Below, piece by piece: positions 31,720 to 39,373 of a stretch of 64,000 nucleotides of DNA. The stretch's first letter is position 1, and the number at the start of each line of letters is the position of its first letter. This DNA comes from Amycolatopsis sp. WQ 127309 (lineage in GTDB: Bacteria > Actinomycetota > Actinomycetes > Mycobacteriales > Pseudonocardiaceae). The stretch spans positions 10,119,001 to 10,183,000 of the forward strand of contig NZ_CP095481.1 of assembly GCF_023023025.1 (NCBI RefSeq), read 5' to 3'. The position numbers and the translations under genes are program-made. The notes beneath the pieces were generated by a model. The model worked only from the letters and a program-made list of their open reading frames with translations. It was not told where the DNA came from and did no database searches.

Positions 31720-32240
31720 CAGGGCGTCCCTCCGGGCAGTGCGGCCAGCCACGCGGCTTCCGCTTCCAGCTGGCTGATCGAGTAGCCGAAGATCGCCCGG
31801 ACGAACGGCGGCGCGGCCGGCTGGGCGGCGGCCGCGCGCCGCACCTCGGCCAGCCGCGCGTCGACGGCTTCGGCGCGCCGGGCCAGCGCGGCGGCGAGCC
31901 GCTCGGGCGGGACGACCGGGCTGTTCGCGAGCCCGGCCAGCACGGGCGGGTGCACCGGGCGCAGTTCGGCGATGGCCGCCTCCGCGGCTTGCGCGCACGC
32001 TTCGCGGCCGGCTTCGGTGGCCGTGAAGGTCTTCTTGGCCTTGGCGTGCGCACGGTCGGCCGCGACCTCGGCGATCAACCCGCGGTCGCGCAGCTTGCCG
32101 AGGACGTAGTAGATCGAGCTGAAGCCGAGCGCGGTCCAGTCGCGCATACCGCGTTCCCCGACCACTTCGTCCAGCTCGTAGCCGTGCCTCGGCCGCTCGA
32201 CGACGAGGCCGAGCACCGTCAGTTCCGCGTCGGTGAGCAC
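31719..32240 (-). CDS. PadR-family transcriptional regulator
   Basis: 173 residues. The N-terminal winged helix has the PadR pattern LTVLGLVVERPRHGYELDEV, followed by SSIYYVLGKLRDRGLI and a C-terminal helical dimerisation part with an Ala/Arg-rich coiled segment. PadR proteins usually repress their own operon and adjacent drug-response genes. The GTG start lies 6 nt after TAGAAT, a TANNNT -10, so the transcript is probably leaderless. A TATTC-N8-GAATA inverted repeat covers this -10, a likely autoregulatory operator. Confidence 0.9.
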   Translation of the reverse strand: MLTDAELTVLGLVVERPRHGYELDEVVGERGMRDWTALGFSSIYYVLGKLRDRGLIAEVAADRAHAKAKKTFTATEAGREACAQAAEAAIAELRPVHPPVLAGLANSPVVPPERLAAALARRAEAVDARLAEVRRAAAAQPAAPPFVRAIFGYSISQLEAEAAWLAALPGGTP

Positions 32241-32245
32241 CCGAC

Positions 32246-32263
32246 TATTCTAGTGCTGGAATA
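32246..32263 (-). promoter_or_regulatory. PadR autoregulatory operator overlapping a leaderless -10
   Basis: Inverted repeat TATTC-N8-GAATA. On the minus strand it contains TAGAAT (32252-32247), 6 nt from the GTG of the PadR gene. Binding here would block the promoter directly. Confidence 0.5.
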
Positions 32264-32273
32264 CCGCGTGGAG

Positions 32274-33143
32274 TCAACCGAAGAACTCCCCCAGTTCGGC
32301 CGCGACCTCGGCCGGGGCCTCCTCGGGCAGGTAGTGATCCGACGGCAGGGCCCGGCCGGTGACGTCTTCGGCGTACCCGCGCCAGACGTCGAGGACGTCG
32401 TAACTGCGGCCGACGAAGCTGCGTTCGCCCCAGAGCGCCCGGACGGGGACCTGCAGGCGACGGCCGGCGTCGGCCTCGTCGTGCTCCAGGTCGACGGTCG
32501 CGGCGGCCCGGTAGTCCGCGCAGGACGCGGCGATCGACGCCTCGTCGAAACACCGCACGTACTCGGCCATCGCGGCCGGGTCGAACGGCGTGCCGCCCGC
32601 GTGCCGCGACGTCATCCGGGCGCGGATCCAGAACTCCGGGTCGGCGCCGATCATCCGCTCCGGGATGCCGTGGCCCGCGGTGAGGAAGAACCAGTGCCAG
32701 TAGCCGGTCGCGAAGTCCCGGTCGGCGCAGGCGAACGCGTGCCGCGTCGGCACGATGTCGAGCACGGCCAGCGCGCGCACGGCGTCCGGCCGGTCGAGGG
32801 CCAGCCGGTGCGCGACGCGGCCGCCGCGGTCGTGCCCGGCGACGGCGAAGCGGTCGAAGCCGAGTTCGGCCATCACGGCGACCTGGTCTCTGGCCATGAC
32901 CCGCTTCGAATACTCCGCGTCTCCGTTGGTGGGCGCGGGTTTGCCGCTGTCGCCGTAACCACGCAGGTCGGTCGCCACGACCGTGAAGCGCTCCGCGAGC
33001 AGCGGCGCGACGGCGTTCCAGATCACGTGCGTCTGCGGGTAGCCGTGCAGCAGCAGGACCGGCGGGCCCTCGCCGCCGATCGCGCAGCGGATCGGGACAC
33101 CCGCGTCGACCGTGCGGTACCGGAACGGCAGCGGGACGCTCAT
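32274..33143 (-). CDS. Alpha/beta hydrolase, haloacetate dehalogenase-like
   Basis: This 289-residue alpha/beta-hydrolase has an Asp nucleophile in GHDRGGRVAHRLALDRP, the oxyanion motif LLLHGYPQTHVIWNAVAP, DLRGYGDSGKP and a C-terminal His in SDHYLPEEAP. This set is the pattern of fluoroacetate/haloacetate dehalogenases and close epoxide hydrolases. The true substrate is open. The ATG overlaps the tartrate-dehydrogenase-like stop as ATGA, so it is the second gene of an operon; action on a small hydroxy- or halo-acid in the same pathway is possible. Confidence 0.82.
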   Translation of the reverse strand: MSVPLPFRYRTVDAGVPIRCAIGGEGPPVLLLHGYPQTHVIWNAVAPLLAERFTVVATDLRGYGDSGKPAPTNGDAEYSKRVMARDQVAVMAELGFDRFAVAGHDRGGRVAHRLALDRPDAVRALAVLDIVPTRHAFACADRDFATGYWHWFFLTAGHGIPERMIGADPEFWIRARMTSRHAGGTPFDPAAMAEYVRCFDEASIAASCADYRAAATVDLEHDEADAGRRLQVPVRALWGERSFVGRSYDVLDVWRGYAEDVTGRALPSDHYLPEEAPAEVAAELGEFFG

Positions 33144-34201
33144 CGGGCTCCTCCCAGCTCGTCGAGCACCGCGCGGGTGAAGCGCACCGTCGTCGCGGTG
33201 CCGCCCAGGTCGGGCGTGCGCAGCCGAGTCTTCGCCAGCACTGCCGCGAGCGCACCTTCGACGTCGGCGGCGGCTTCGGCGTGGCCGAGGTGCGCCAGCA
33301 GCAGCGCAGCCGTCCAGATCGCGCCGATCGGGTTCGCGATCCCGCGCCCGGCGATGTCCGGCGCGGAGCCGTGCACCGGCTCGAACATCGACGGGAAGTC
33401 GCGCTCGGGGTTGAGGTTGGCGGCCGGGGCGAGGCCGATCCCGCCTGCGACGGCGGCCGCGAGATCGCTGAGGATGTCGCCGAAGAGGTTGGACGCGACG
33501 ACGACGTCGAAGCGGCCCGGGTCGAGCACGAACTTCGCGGCGAGGGCGTCGATGTGCTCGGACTCGACGTCGACGTCGGGCCGCGTGCCGGCGCGCTCGG
33601 CGACGATCTCGTCCCAGAACGGCATGGTGTGCACGATGCCGTTGGACTTCGTCGCCGACGTCAGCTTCCCACGACGACGCTCGGCGAGGTCGAGGGCGAA
33701 GTCGACGACGCGCGTGACGCCGGCGCGGGTGAACACGGCCTCCTGCACGGCGAGCTCGTCCGGCAGGCCGCGGTTGAGGCGGCCGCCGATCTCGCTGTAC
33801 TCCCCCTCGACGTTCTCGCGCACCACCACGAAGTCGACGTCGCGGGCGCCCCGGACCGGGCTGTCGAGGCCCTCGAACACCCGGATCGGCCGGAGGTTGA
33901 CGTACTGCCGGAAGCCGCGGCGCAGCGGGATGAGCAGGCCCCACAGGGAAACGTGGTCGGGCACGCCGGGCGCGCCGACGGCGCCGAGGAAGAGCGCGTC
34001 GTGGTGGCGGACGCGGTCGAGGCCGTCGGCGGGCATCATCGCGCCCTCGGCGAGGTAGCGCTCGCAGGACCAGTCGAACTCGTCGTAGCGGAAGGCGACG
34101 CCGTGCCGCGCGCCGGCGGCGTCGAGCACGGCGCAGGCCGCCGGGGTCACTTCGCGGCCGATGCCGTCGCCGGGGATGAGGGCGATGCGGTGGGAGGTCA
34201 T
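33140..34201 (-). CDS. ttuC: Tartrate dehydrogenase/decarboxylase-like (beta-decarboxylating dehydrogenase)
   Basis: 353 residues, isocitrate/isopropylmalate dehydrogenase superfamily. Motifs: LIPGDGIGREVTPAA, the substrate-Arg region PLRRGFRQYVNLRPIRVFEG, ENVEGEYSEIGGR, the metal-Asp region ASNLFGDILSDLAAA and the nucleotide loop PVHGSAPDIAGRGIANP. The start MTSHRIALIPGDG and the motif DWSCERYLAEGAMMP are characteristic of the tartrate dehydrogenase/D-malate dehydrogenase branch rather than LeuB. It oxidises tartrate or malate with NAD and Mn/Mg. A LysR regulator lies 45 bp upstream in the same direction. Confidence 0.87.
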   Translation of the reverse strand: MTSHRIALIPGDGIGREVTPAACAVLDAAGARHGVAFRYDEFDWSCERYLAEGAMMPADGLDRVRHHDALFLGAVGAPGVPDHVSLWGLLIPLRRGFRQYVNLRPIRVFEGLDSPVRGARDVDFVVVRENVEGEYSEIGGRLNRGLPDELAVQEAVFTRAGVTRVVDFALDLAERRRGKLTSATKSNGIVHTMPFWDEIVAERAGTRPDVDVESEHIDALAAKFVLDPGRFDVVVASNLFGDILSDLAAAVAGGIGLAPAANLNPERDFPSMFEPVHGSAPDIAGRGIANPIGAIWTAALLLAHLGHAEAAADVEGALAAVLAKTRLRTPDLGGTATTVRFTRAVLDELGGAR

Positions 34202-34246
34202 GCCCTCGATGTCAGCAGGCGGCGGTGGCCCGCGTCCAAGACCGGA

Positions 34247-35137
34247 TCACGGCCCGTCCGATAGGCCCGGCCTATCGATCGCGGCCACGAACGCGGCCGC
34301 CGTCGGCGTCAGCGCCGCCCGGCCGACCAGCGCGACGTGCAGGTGAGCGGGCGGATCCAGCGCGAACACCCGCGCCCCGGCCCGCTCCGCGAGCGACGTC
34401 CACGAGTCGGCCAGCACGGCCATCCCGACCCCGCCCAGCACCAGCGGCAGGATGGCTTCGCGGTGCTCGGTCTCGACGACCGGCACGACGCCGACGCCGC
34501 TCGCCCGGATGTCGTCGACGAGCCGCCGCATGCCGGTGCCCGGCTGGCCGACGATGAGCCGCCGGCCGTCGAGCAGCTCGCGCCGCACCGGCTCGCCGTC
34601 CGGGAACGGCGCGTCCGGCCCGGTGACCAGCACGAACCGCTGCCGGCCGCACGGGATGACCGTGAGCCCGGCGGCTTCGAGCGGCTCCGGACCGGCGGCG
34701 AGGCCGAGTTCGGTGACGCCGCCGCGGACCATGCCGAGGACGTCGTCCGGGGTGAACGCCGAGCGCACGGCCACCGTCAGCCCGGGGTGGCGCGCGGTGA
34801 ACCGCCGGATCATCCCGCTGAGCGGCTCGACCGCCTGCGACGGCATGGCGGCGATCTCGACCCGCCCCGCCTCGAGGCCGCCGACCGAGTCGACGGCGGC
34901 CCGCGCCGCGTCGAGCCCGCGGACGATCTGCCGGGCGGGTTCGACCAGGGCGTGCCCGGCCTGGGTCAGCACGAGCCGCCGGCCGACGCGGTCGAACAGG
35001 CGGGTGCCGAGGTCGCGTTCGAGGACCCGGACGGCTTGGGAGAGCGAGGGTTGCGCGATGTAGAGGGCGTGCGCGGCCCGGCTCATCCCGCCGTGGTCGA
35101 CCACGGCGAGGAAGTACTCGAGCTGCCGCGCGTCCAC
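34247..35137 (-). CDS. LysR-family transcriptional regulator
   Basis: The 296-residue protein starts MDARQLEYFLAVVDHGGMSR and continues with the canonical LysR helix-turn-helix (AAHALYIAQPSLSQAVRVLE, then RDLGTRLFDRVGRR). The C-terminal periplasmic-binding-like effector domain starts near residue 90. I chose GTG at 35137 because GGAGG is 5 nt upstream; a GTG at 35143 overlaps that site. It is tandem with, and upstream of, the tartrate dehydrogenase and hydrolase genes, and probably activates them in response to their substrate. Confidence 0.9.
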   Translation of the reverse strand: MDARQLEYFLAVVDHGGMSRAAHALYIAQPSLSQAVRVLERDLGTRLFDRVGRRLVLTQAGHALVEPARQIVRGLDAARAAVDSVGGLEAGRVEIAAMPSQAVEPLSGMIRRFTARHPGLTVAVRSAFTPDDVLGMVRGGVTELGLAAGPEPLEAAGLTVIPCGRQRFVLVTGPDAPFPDGEPVRRELLDGRRLIVGQPGTGMRRLVDDIRASGVGVVPVVETEHREAILPLVLGGVGMAVLADSWTSLAERAGARVFALDPPAHLHVALVGRAALTPTAAAFVAAIDRPGLSDGP

Positions 35138-35245
35138 ACTCACCTCCGGGGCGGCCCAGCATAGATCGCGACCCCACCGAACCCGGACTGACCTGCGCTC
35201 ACGGAAATTGTCGGTGGGTACTGGCATGCTTCGTCGGGTAAGCCA

Positions 35246-35266
35246 CCCCGGGCCTCCCGCCCGGGG
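35246..35266 (+). other. GC-rich hairpin in the leader of the SWIM operon
   Basis: An 8-bp perfect stem (CCCCGGGC / GCCCGGGG) with a CTCCC loop lies 27 nt before the start of the six-ORF operon. It may be an attenuator, or the end of a transcript coming from upstream; no gene precedes it on this strand. Confidence 0.35.
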
Positions 35267-35293
35267 AAACCGACCGGACAGCAAAGGAAACCA

Positions 35294-36613
35294 GTGGGGG
35301 GACAGGTGGTGACGGCGGTGCCGTGGACCGCGGAACGCGTGGCCGGGCTCGCCCCGGATCCCGCTTCGGAGAAGGCCGGGCGGGCGCTCGCGACACCGGC
35401 GAAGTGGTCCGGCGCGGGCGTGAACGAGGACGCGGTCTGGGGCTTCTGCCAAGGCAGCGGCAAGAAGCCGTACCAGACGTGCGTCGAACTGGCCGAGCCC
35501 GCGTTCCGGTGTTCCTGCCCCAGCCGCAAGTTCCCGTGCAAGCACGCGGTCGGGCTGCTGCTGATGTGGGCCGCCGGGCAGGTCGCCGCGGCGGCGCCGC
35601 CGGAGTGGGTGAGCACGTGGCTCGCCGAGCGGGCGGACCGGGCGCGGAAGGCGGAGCAACGCGCGGAAGCCGCGGGCCCCAAGGACGAAGAGGCCGCGGC
35701 GAAGCGGGCCGAAGGCCGCGCGGCGCGCGTCGAAGGCGGCGTCGCGGAGCTGAAGGTGTGGCTGACCGACCGGATCGGGGCGGGGTTCGCGGGCTTCGAC
35801 CGCAACGGCGCCGAGGAGCTGCGCACGGTCGCCGCCCGGATGGTCGACGCACAGGCGTCGGGCCTGGCGGGCGGCCTGCGGCGGGCGGCCGGGATCGTCG
35901 GCCGCCGCGACTGGCCGGACGCGGTCCTGGCCGAGCTGTCGCTGTTGTTCCTGCTCGCGGACGCCGCGGGCCGGCTGGGCGGGCTGCCGCCGGAGCTGGC
36001 GGAAACGGTGCGGACGCGGCTCGGGTTCTCGGTCGAGACGGCACGGGTCCTGGAGAGCGGCGAGCGCGTCTCGGACGAGTGGCTGATCACCGGCGCGGCC
36101 GACGAGGAGAACGACCGGCTGCTGACCCGGCGCACCTGGCTGCGCGGCCGGCTCACGGGGCGCGACGCGCTGGTGCTCTCGTTCGCACCGCCGGGCCGCC
36201 CGCTCGACGCGTCGCTGCCGCCCGGGCACCTGCTGGCGGCGGAGCTGGCGTTCTACCCGGGCGCCGCGCCGCTGCGCGCCTTGGTGGCGGAGAAGGGAAT
36301 TCCGCTGCCGGCCCCGTCGGCCGAGGGCGGCTCGATCGACGGCGCGCTGGCGGCGTACGCCCGGGCGATGGCGGCGGACCCGTGGCTGGAACGCTGGCCG
36401 GTCCTGCTGACGGAGGTGACCCCGGCCGAACACGCCGGCGGCTGGTGTCTGTCCGAAAAGGACGGAACAGCGCTCCCCCTGGTGCCGTACGCGTTCCCGT
36501 GGTCACTGCTGGCGTTGTCGGCGGGCGGCCCGCTGACGGTGGCGGCGGAATGGAGCCAAGCGGGTCTGCGCCCGCTGACGTGCTGGCACGAGAACCGCGC
36601 GGTGCGGCTATGA
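35294..36613 (+). CDS. SWIM zinc-finger protein
   Basis: The 439-residue product has a SWIM zinc finger near residues 75-88: CSCPSRKFPCKH, the CxCx(n)CxH pattern. The N-terminal part contains AKWSGAGVNEDAVWGFCQGSGKKPY (two parts), a conserved lead-in of this SWIM subfamily. A charged, helical Ala/Glu/Lys-rich stretch follows (about 112-155), then a long C-terminal domain with no recognised motif. SWIM domains bind DNA, RNA or proteins. GTG start at 35294 has AAGGAAA 5 nt before it. It is the first gene of a six-ORF chain in which every junction is a 4-nt overlap, so it should act with the AAA+ ATPase and VWA protein. Confidence 0.85.
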   Translation: MGGQVVTAVPWTAERVAGLAPDPASEKAGRALATPAKWSGAGVNEDAVWGFCQGSGKKPYQTCVELAEPAFRCSCPSRKFPCKHAVGLLLMWAAGQVAAAAPPEWVSTWLAERADRARKAEQRAEAAGPKDEEAAAKRAEGRAARVEGGVAELKVWLTDRIGAGFAGFDRNGAEELRTVAARMVDAQASGLAGGLRRAAGIVGRRDWPDAVLAELSLLFLLADAAGRLGGLPPELAETVRTRLGFSVETARVLESGERVSDEWLITGAADEENDRLLTRRTWLRGRLTGRDALVLSFAPPGRPLDASLPPGHLLAAELAFYPGAAPLRALVAEKGIPLPAPSAEGGSIDGALAAYARAMAADPWLERWPVLLTEVTPAEHAGGWCLSEKDGTALPLVPYAFPWSLLALSAGGPLTVAAEWSQAGLRPLTCWHENRAVRL

Positions 36614-36900
36614 CCCCCACCACCCCCGCGCCGCCCTTCCAGCCACCCGTGTCGACTCCCCCATCACACGTGTCGACCCGCCAATCACACGAATCGACCG
36701 CCCAAGCACACGAACCGACCCTCTGGGTACGCGAACCGACCCTCCAAGCACACGTGTCGACCCCCCGATCACGCGAGTCGACCTTTCAAACACACGTGTC
36801 GGCTCCCCGAACACGCGAGTCGACCCGATACGCACCCGTGCCGGGATCGCTCGCCGGTCCACCGAACCCCCACCCGCAGACCAAGGAGGTGCGCTCGTGA
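36610..36900 (+). CDS. Repeat-built small ORF inside the SWIM/MoxR/VWA operon
   Basis: A 96-residue frame that opens with ATGA overlapping the SWIM stop and closes with GTGA overlapping the next start, so translation through it is coupled on both sides. Residues 12-80 are 7-residue repeats (patterns SHVSTxx, SHESTxx, SRESTxx) produced by nine or ten 21-bp DNA repeats. The rest is Pro-rich. There is no fold or known domain. Either it is a translated spacer that keeps coupling across an invaded junction, or a genuine disordered Ser/Thr-rich peptide. Codon use at third positions is less GC-rich than in neighbours. Confidence 0.45.
   Translation: MTPTTPAPPFQPPVSTPPSHVSTRQSHESTAQAHEPTLWVREPTLQAHVSTPRSRESTFQTHVSAPRTRESTRYAPVPGSLAGPPNPHPQTKEVRS
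36645..36854. repeat. 21-bp direct tandem repeat array (nine units plus one degenerate)
   Basis: Consecutive 21-bp units from 36645, with core AC(A/G)CGNGTCGACC followed by a variable 8-9 bp tail often ending GATC, AATC or AAGC. Nine units fit without gaps; a tenth (36834-36854) is degenerate. Typical units begin ACACGTGTCGACC or ACGCGAGTCGACC. There are no unique spacers, so this is not CRISPR. A related array occurs at the right end of the window in the opposite orientation. Confidence 0.85.
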
Positions 36901-38288
36901 AAGCCTGGGACGACCTCGTCGGCACCGCGCTCCTCGGCACCCGCCGGCGCCCGCTCGACCTGAGCACCCAGCCCGCCGCGGTCCGGGAGCTCGCCACCGA
37001 ACGCGGTGAGCCCGCGGAACAGCTGCTGGCCGCCGCCGCGGTGCTGACCACCTACCGGCGGGCCGGGCGGCGGGCGCTCGGGGACGTCAAGCCGCTGCCC
37101 GCCGCCGCGCCCGACGAGCGGCCGTTCGTGCCCGCCCTCGCGCGGGAACGGCTCGCCCGGCTGCTGGCCGCGAGCCACCCCGACCTGCTCCAGGAGTGGC
37201 TCGGCATTCTGGCCGGGACGCCCTACCGCGTCCCGCCGGAGTTCCTGCCCCTGCTGGCCGAAGCCGCGCGGACCAAGACCGGGCTGCGGGGGCCGCTCGT
37301 CGCGGTCGCCGGGTCCCTCGGCGCGTGGCTCGGGCAGCGCAACCCCGACTGGGCCTTCCTCGCCGCGCCCGCCGAGGAGTCCGGCGACGTCTGGCAGTAC
37401 GGCAGCCTCGCCCAGCGCCGCCGCTGGCTGGCCGCGCGGCTGACCGACGATCCGGACACGGCCCGCGAGGCGCTGACGACGTCGTGGAAGAGCGAGCCCG
37501 GCGACGTCCGCGCCGACTTCCTCGGGGTGCTCGCCGGGCACGTCCGGGACGCGGACGAGAACTTCCTCGAAGCCGCCCTCACCGACCGCGCGGCCGCCGT
37601 CCGCGAGAAGGCCGCGGACCTGCTCGGCCGGTTGCCGGATACGCGCCACGGGCACCGGATGGCCGAACGGCTGCGGCCGCTCGTCCGCCGCCGGGGCCGG
37701 ATCCTCGAAATCTCCCTGCCCCGGACCGAACGCGGCCGGGAAGAGGGCACCGTCCGGCTGCGCACGCTGATCGCCGCCGCGCCGCTGTCGTTCTGGACGG
37801 AGTTCGGGCCGCCCGCCGAGGTGGTGCGGATGACCGTCGAGGGCTGCCCACCCGGCGTCCTGCGTGACGCCTGGGCGTCCGCAACCTTGCGCCAGGGCGA
37901 CGAAACCTGGGCGCACGCCCTGATCGGCGCCGACCCTGGCGGGCGCACCACCCCGCCGCTGCTCGGCGTGCTGAGCCCGGCGAGCCAGGCCACCACCATC
38001 GCGCACCTGGTCGGGCGGCTGCCCACCGAGTCGTTCGCCCGGCTGGTGCACGAGCTGCCCCGGCCGTGGACGGCCGAGCTCGGCACCGCGCTGCTCGACT
38101 GGATCGCCCGCCAGGACGACCACCGCCTGGTCTCGCACGCCGCCGTCGTGATCGCCCGCGCGGTCCCGCCCGGCTGCCTGCGCCACCCGCTGGCCACCAC
38201 CCGGCTGACCATGGACGCCGGGCCGTGGCGCCGGGCGCTCACCGAAACGTTGAACTTCCGCCGCGAAATGTACGAGGAGCTCGCATGA
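36897..38288 (+). CDS. DUF5691-like helical-repeat protein
   Basis: 463 residues, conserved next to SWIM and MoxR genes in actinomycetes. It starts KAWDDLVGTALLGTRRRPLD and then consists of repeated helical pairs with Leu/Ala spacing (for example TDRAAAVREKAADLLGRLPD, HEAT/ARM-like). It has no catalytic motif. It most likely serves as a scaffold or substrate adaptor for the MoxR ATPase. GTG start overlaps the repeat-ORF stop (GTGA) and its own stop overlaps the MoxR start (ATGA). The family name is from memory of this gene neighbourhood. Confidence 0.75.
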   Translation: MKAWDDLVGTALLGTRRRPLDLSTQPAAVRELATERGEPAEQLLAAAAVLTTYRRAGRRALGDVKPLPAAAPDERPFVPALARERLARLLAASHPDLLQEWLGILAGTPYRVPPEFLPLLAEAARTKTGLRGPLVAVAGSLGAWLGQRNPDWAFLAAPAEESGDVWQYGSLAQRRRWLAARLTDDPDTAREALTTSWKSEPGDVRADFLGVLAGHVRDADENFLEAALTDRAAAVREKAADLLGRLPDTRHGHRMAERLRPLVRRRGRILEISLPRTERGREEGTVRLRTLIAAAPLSFWTEFGPPAEVVRMTVEGCPPGVLRDAWASATLRQGDETWAHALIGADPGGRTTPPLLGVLSPASQATTIAHLVGRLPTESFARLVHELPRPWTAELGTALLDWIARQDDHRLVSHAAVVIARAVPPGCLRHPLATTRLTMDAGPWRRALTETLNFRREMYEELA

Positions 38289-39373
38289 CCGCCCCCGCCA
38301 CCGTCCTCCGGCCGCACGCCGAACAGGACCACGCCGCCGAACTGGCCGCCCTGGCCGCCGCCGACGAGCGGGCCAAGCCGCCGAACTGGCTGCTGTCCCC
38401 GTGGGCCGTCGTCGAGTACCTGCTCGGCGGCACCCTGCCGGACGGCACCGTGATCACGCCCAAGTACGTCGGCCCGCGACGGCTGATCGAGGTCGCCGTC
38501 GCCACCCTGGCCACCGACCGCGCGCTGCTGCTGCTCGGCGTGCCCGGCACGGCGAAGACATGGGTGTCCGAGCACCTGTGCGCCGCGATCAGCGGCGACT
38601 CGACGCTGCTGGTGCAGGGCACGGCGGGCACGTCCGAAGAGTCGATCCGCTACGGCTGGAACTACGCCCGGCTGATCGCCGAGGGCCCGAGCGCGGCCGC
38701 CCTCGTCGAAAGCCCGGTGGTGCGCGCGATGCGCGACGGCAAGCTGGCGCGGCTCGAGGAGCTGACCCGCATCCCGGCCGACGTCCAGGACACGCTGATC
38801 ACCATCCTGTCCGAGAAGACGCTCCCGATCCCGGAGCTGGGTGACGAGGTGCAGGCGCGGCCCGGGTTCAACATGATCGCGACGGCGAACAACCGCGACA
38901 AGGGCGTCAACGAGCTGTCGAGCGCGCTGCGGCGGCGGTTCAACACCGTGGTCCTGCCGCTGCCGGACAGCGCGGAGGCGGAGGTCGAGATCGTCAGCCG
39001 CCGGGTCCGGGAGCTGGGCACGTCGCTGCAGCTGCCCGCCGAAGCCGCCGAGCTGGCCGAGATCCGCCGGGTCGTCACGGTGTTCCGCGAGCTGCGCTCG
39101 GGCCGCACCGAAGACGGCCGCACGGCGGTGAAGTCGCCGTCCGGCACGCTGTCCACCGCCGAGGCGATCAGCGTGCTCACCGGCGGCCTGGCCCTGGCGG
39201 CCCACTTCGGCGACGGCGTCCTGCGCCCGCACGACGTCGCGGCCGGCATCCACGGCGCGGTGGTCAAGGACCCGGTCGCCGACCGCGCGATCTGGCTGGA
39301 GTACCTGGAGACGGTGGTCCGCGAGCGCGACGGCTGGGCCGACTTCTACCGGGCCGGCCAGGAGATTTCGTGA
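38285..39373 (+). CDS. MoxR-type AAA+ ATPase
   Basis: 362 residues. Walker A is GVPGTAKTW near residues 88-96, the Walker B/pore region is RLEELTRIPADVQDTLITILSEK, sensor 1 is MIATANNRD, and the arginine-finger region is ALRRRFNTVVLPLP. These are diagnostic of the MoxR/RavA branch of AAA+ chaperone-like ATPases, which work with VWA-domain proteins to remodel or load metal and cofactor into target proteins. Here the Walker B acidic pair is not the usual DEINR but a shifted Glu-Leu-Thr, a feature to check. ATGA overlap upstream and GTGA overlap downstream. Confidence 0.88.
   Translation: MTAPATVLRPHAEQDHAAELAALAAADERAKPPNWLLSPWAVVEYLLGGTLPDGTVITPKYVGPRRLIEVAVATLATDRALLLLGVPGTAKTWVSEHLCAAISGDSTLLVQGTAGTSEESIRYGWNYARLIAEGPSAAALVESPVVRAMRDGKLARLEELTRIPADVQDTLITILSEKTLPIPELGDEVQARPGFNMIATANNRDKGVNELSSALRRRFNTVVLPLPDSAEAEVEIVSRRVRELGTSLQLPAEAAELAEIRRVVTVFRELRSGRTEDGRTAVKSPSGTLSTAEAISVLTGGLALAAHFGDGVLRPHDVAAGIHGAVVKDPVADRAIWLEYLETVVRERDGWADFYRAGQEIS

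Noticed and set aside
36645..36854. CRISPR-like periodic array
   Set aside because: Units are contiguous 21-bp tandem repeats with no unique spacers, no leader and no cas genes.
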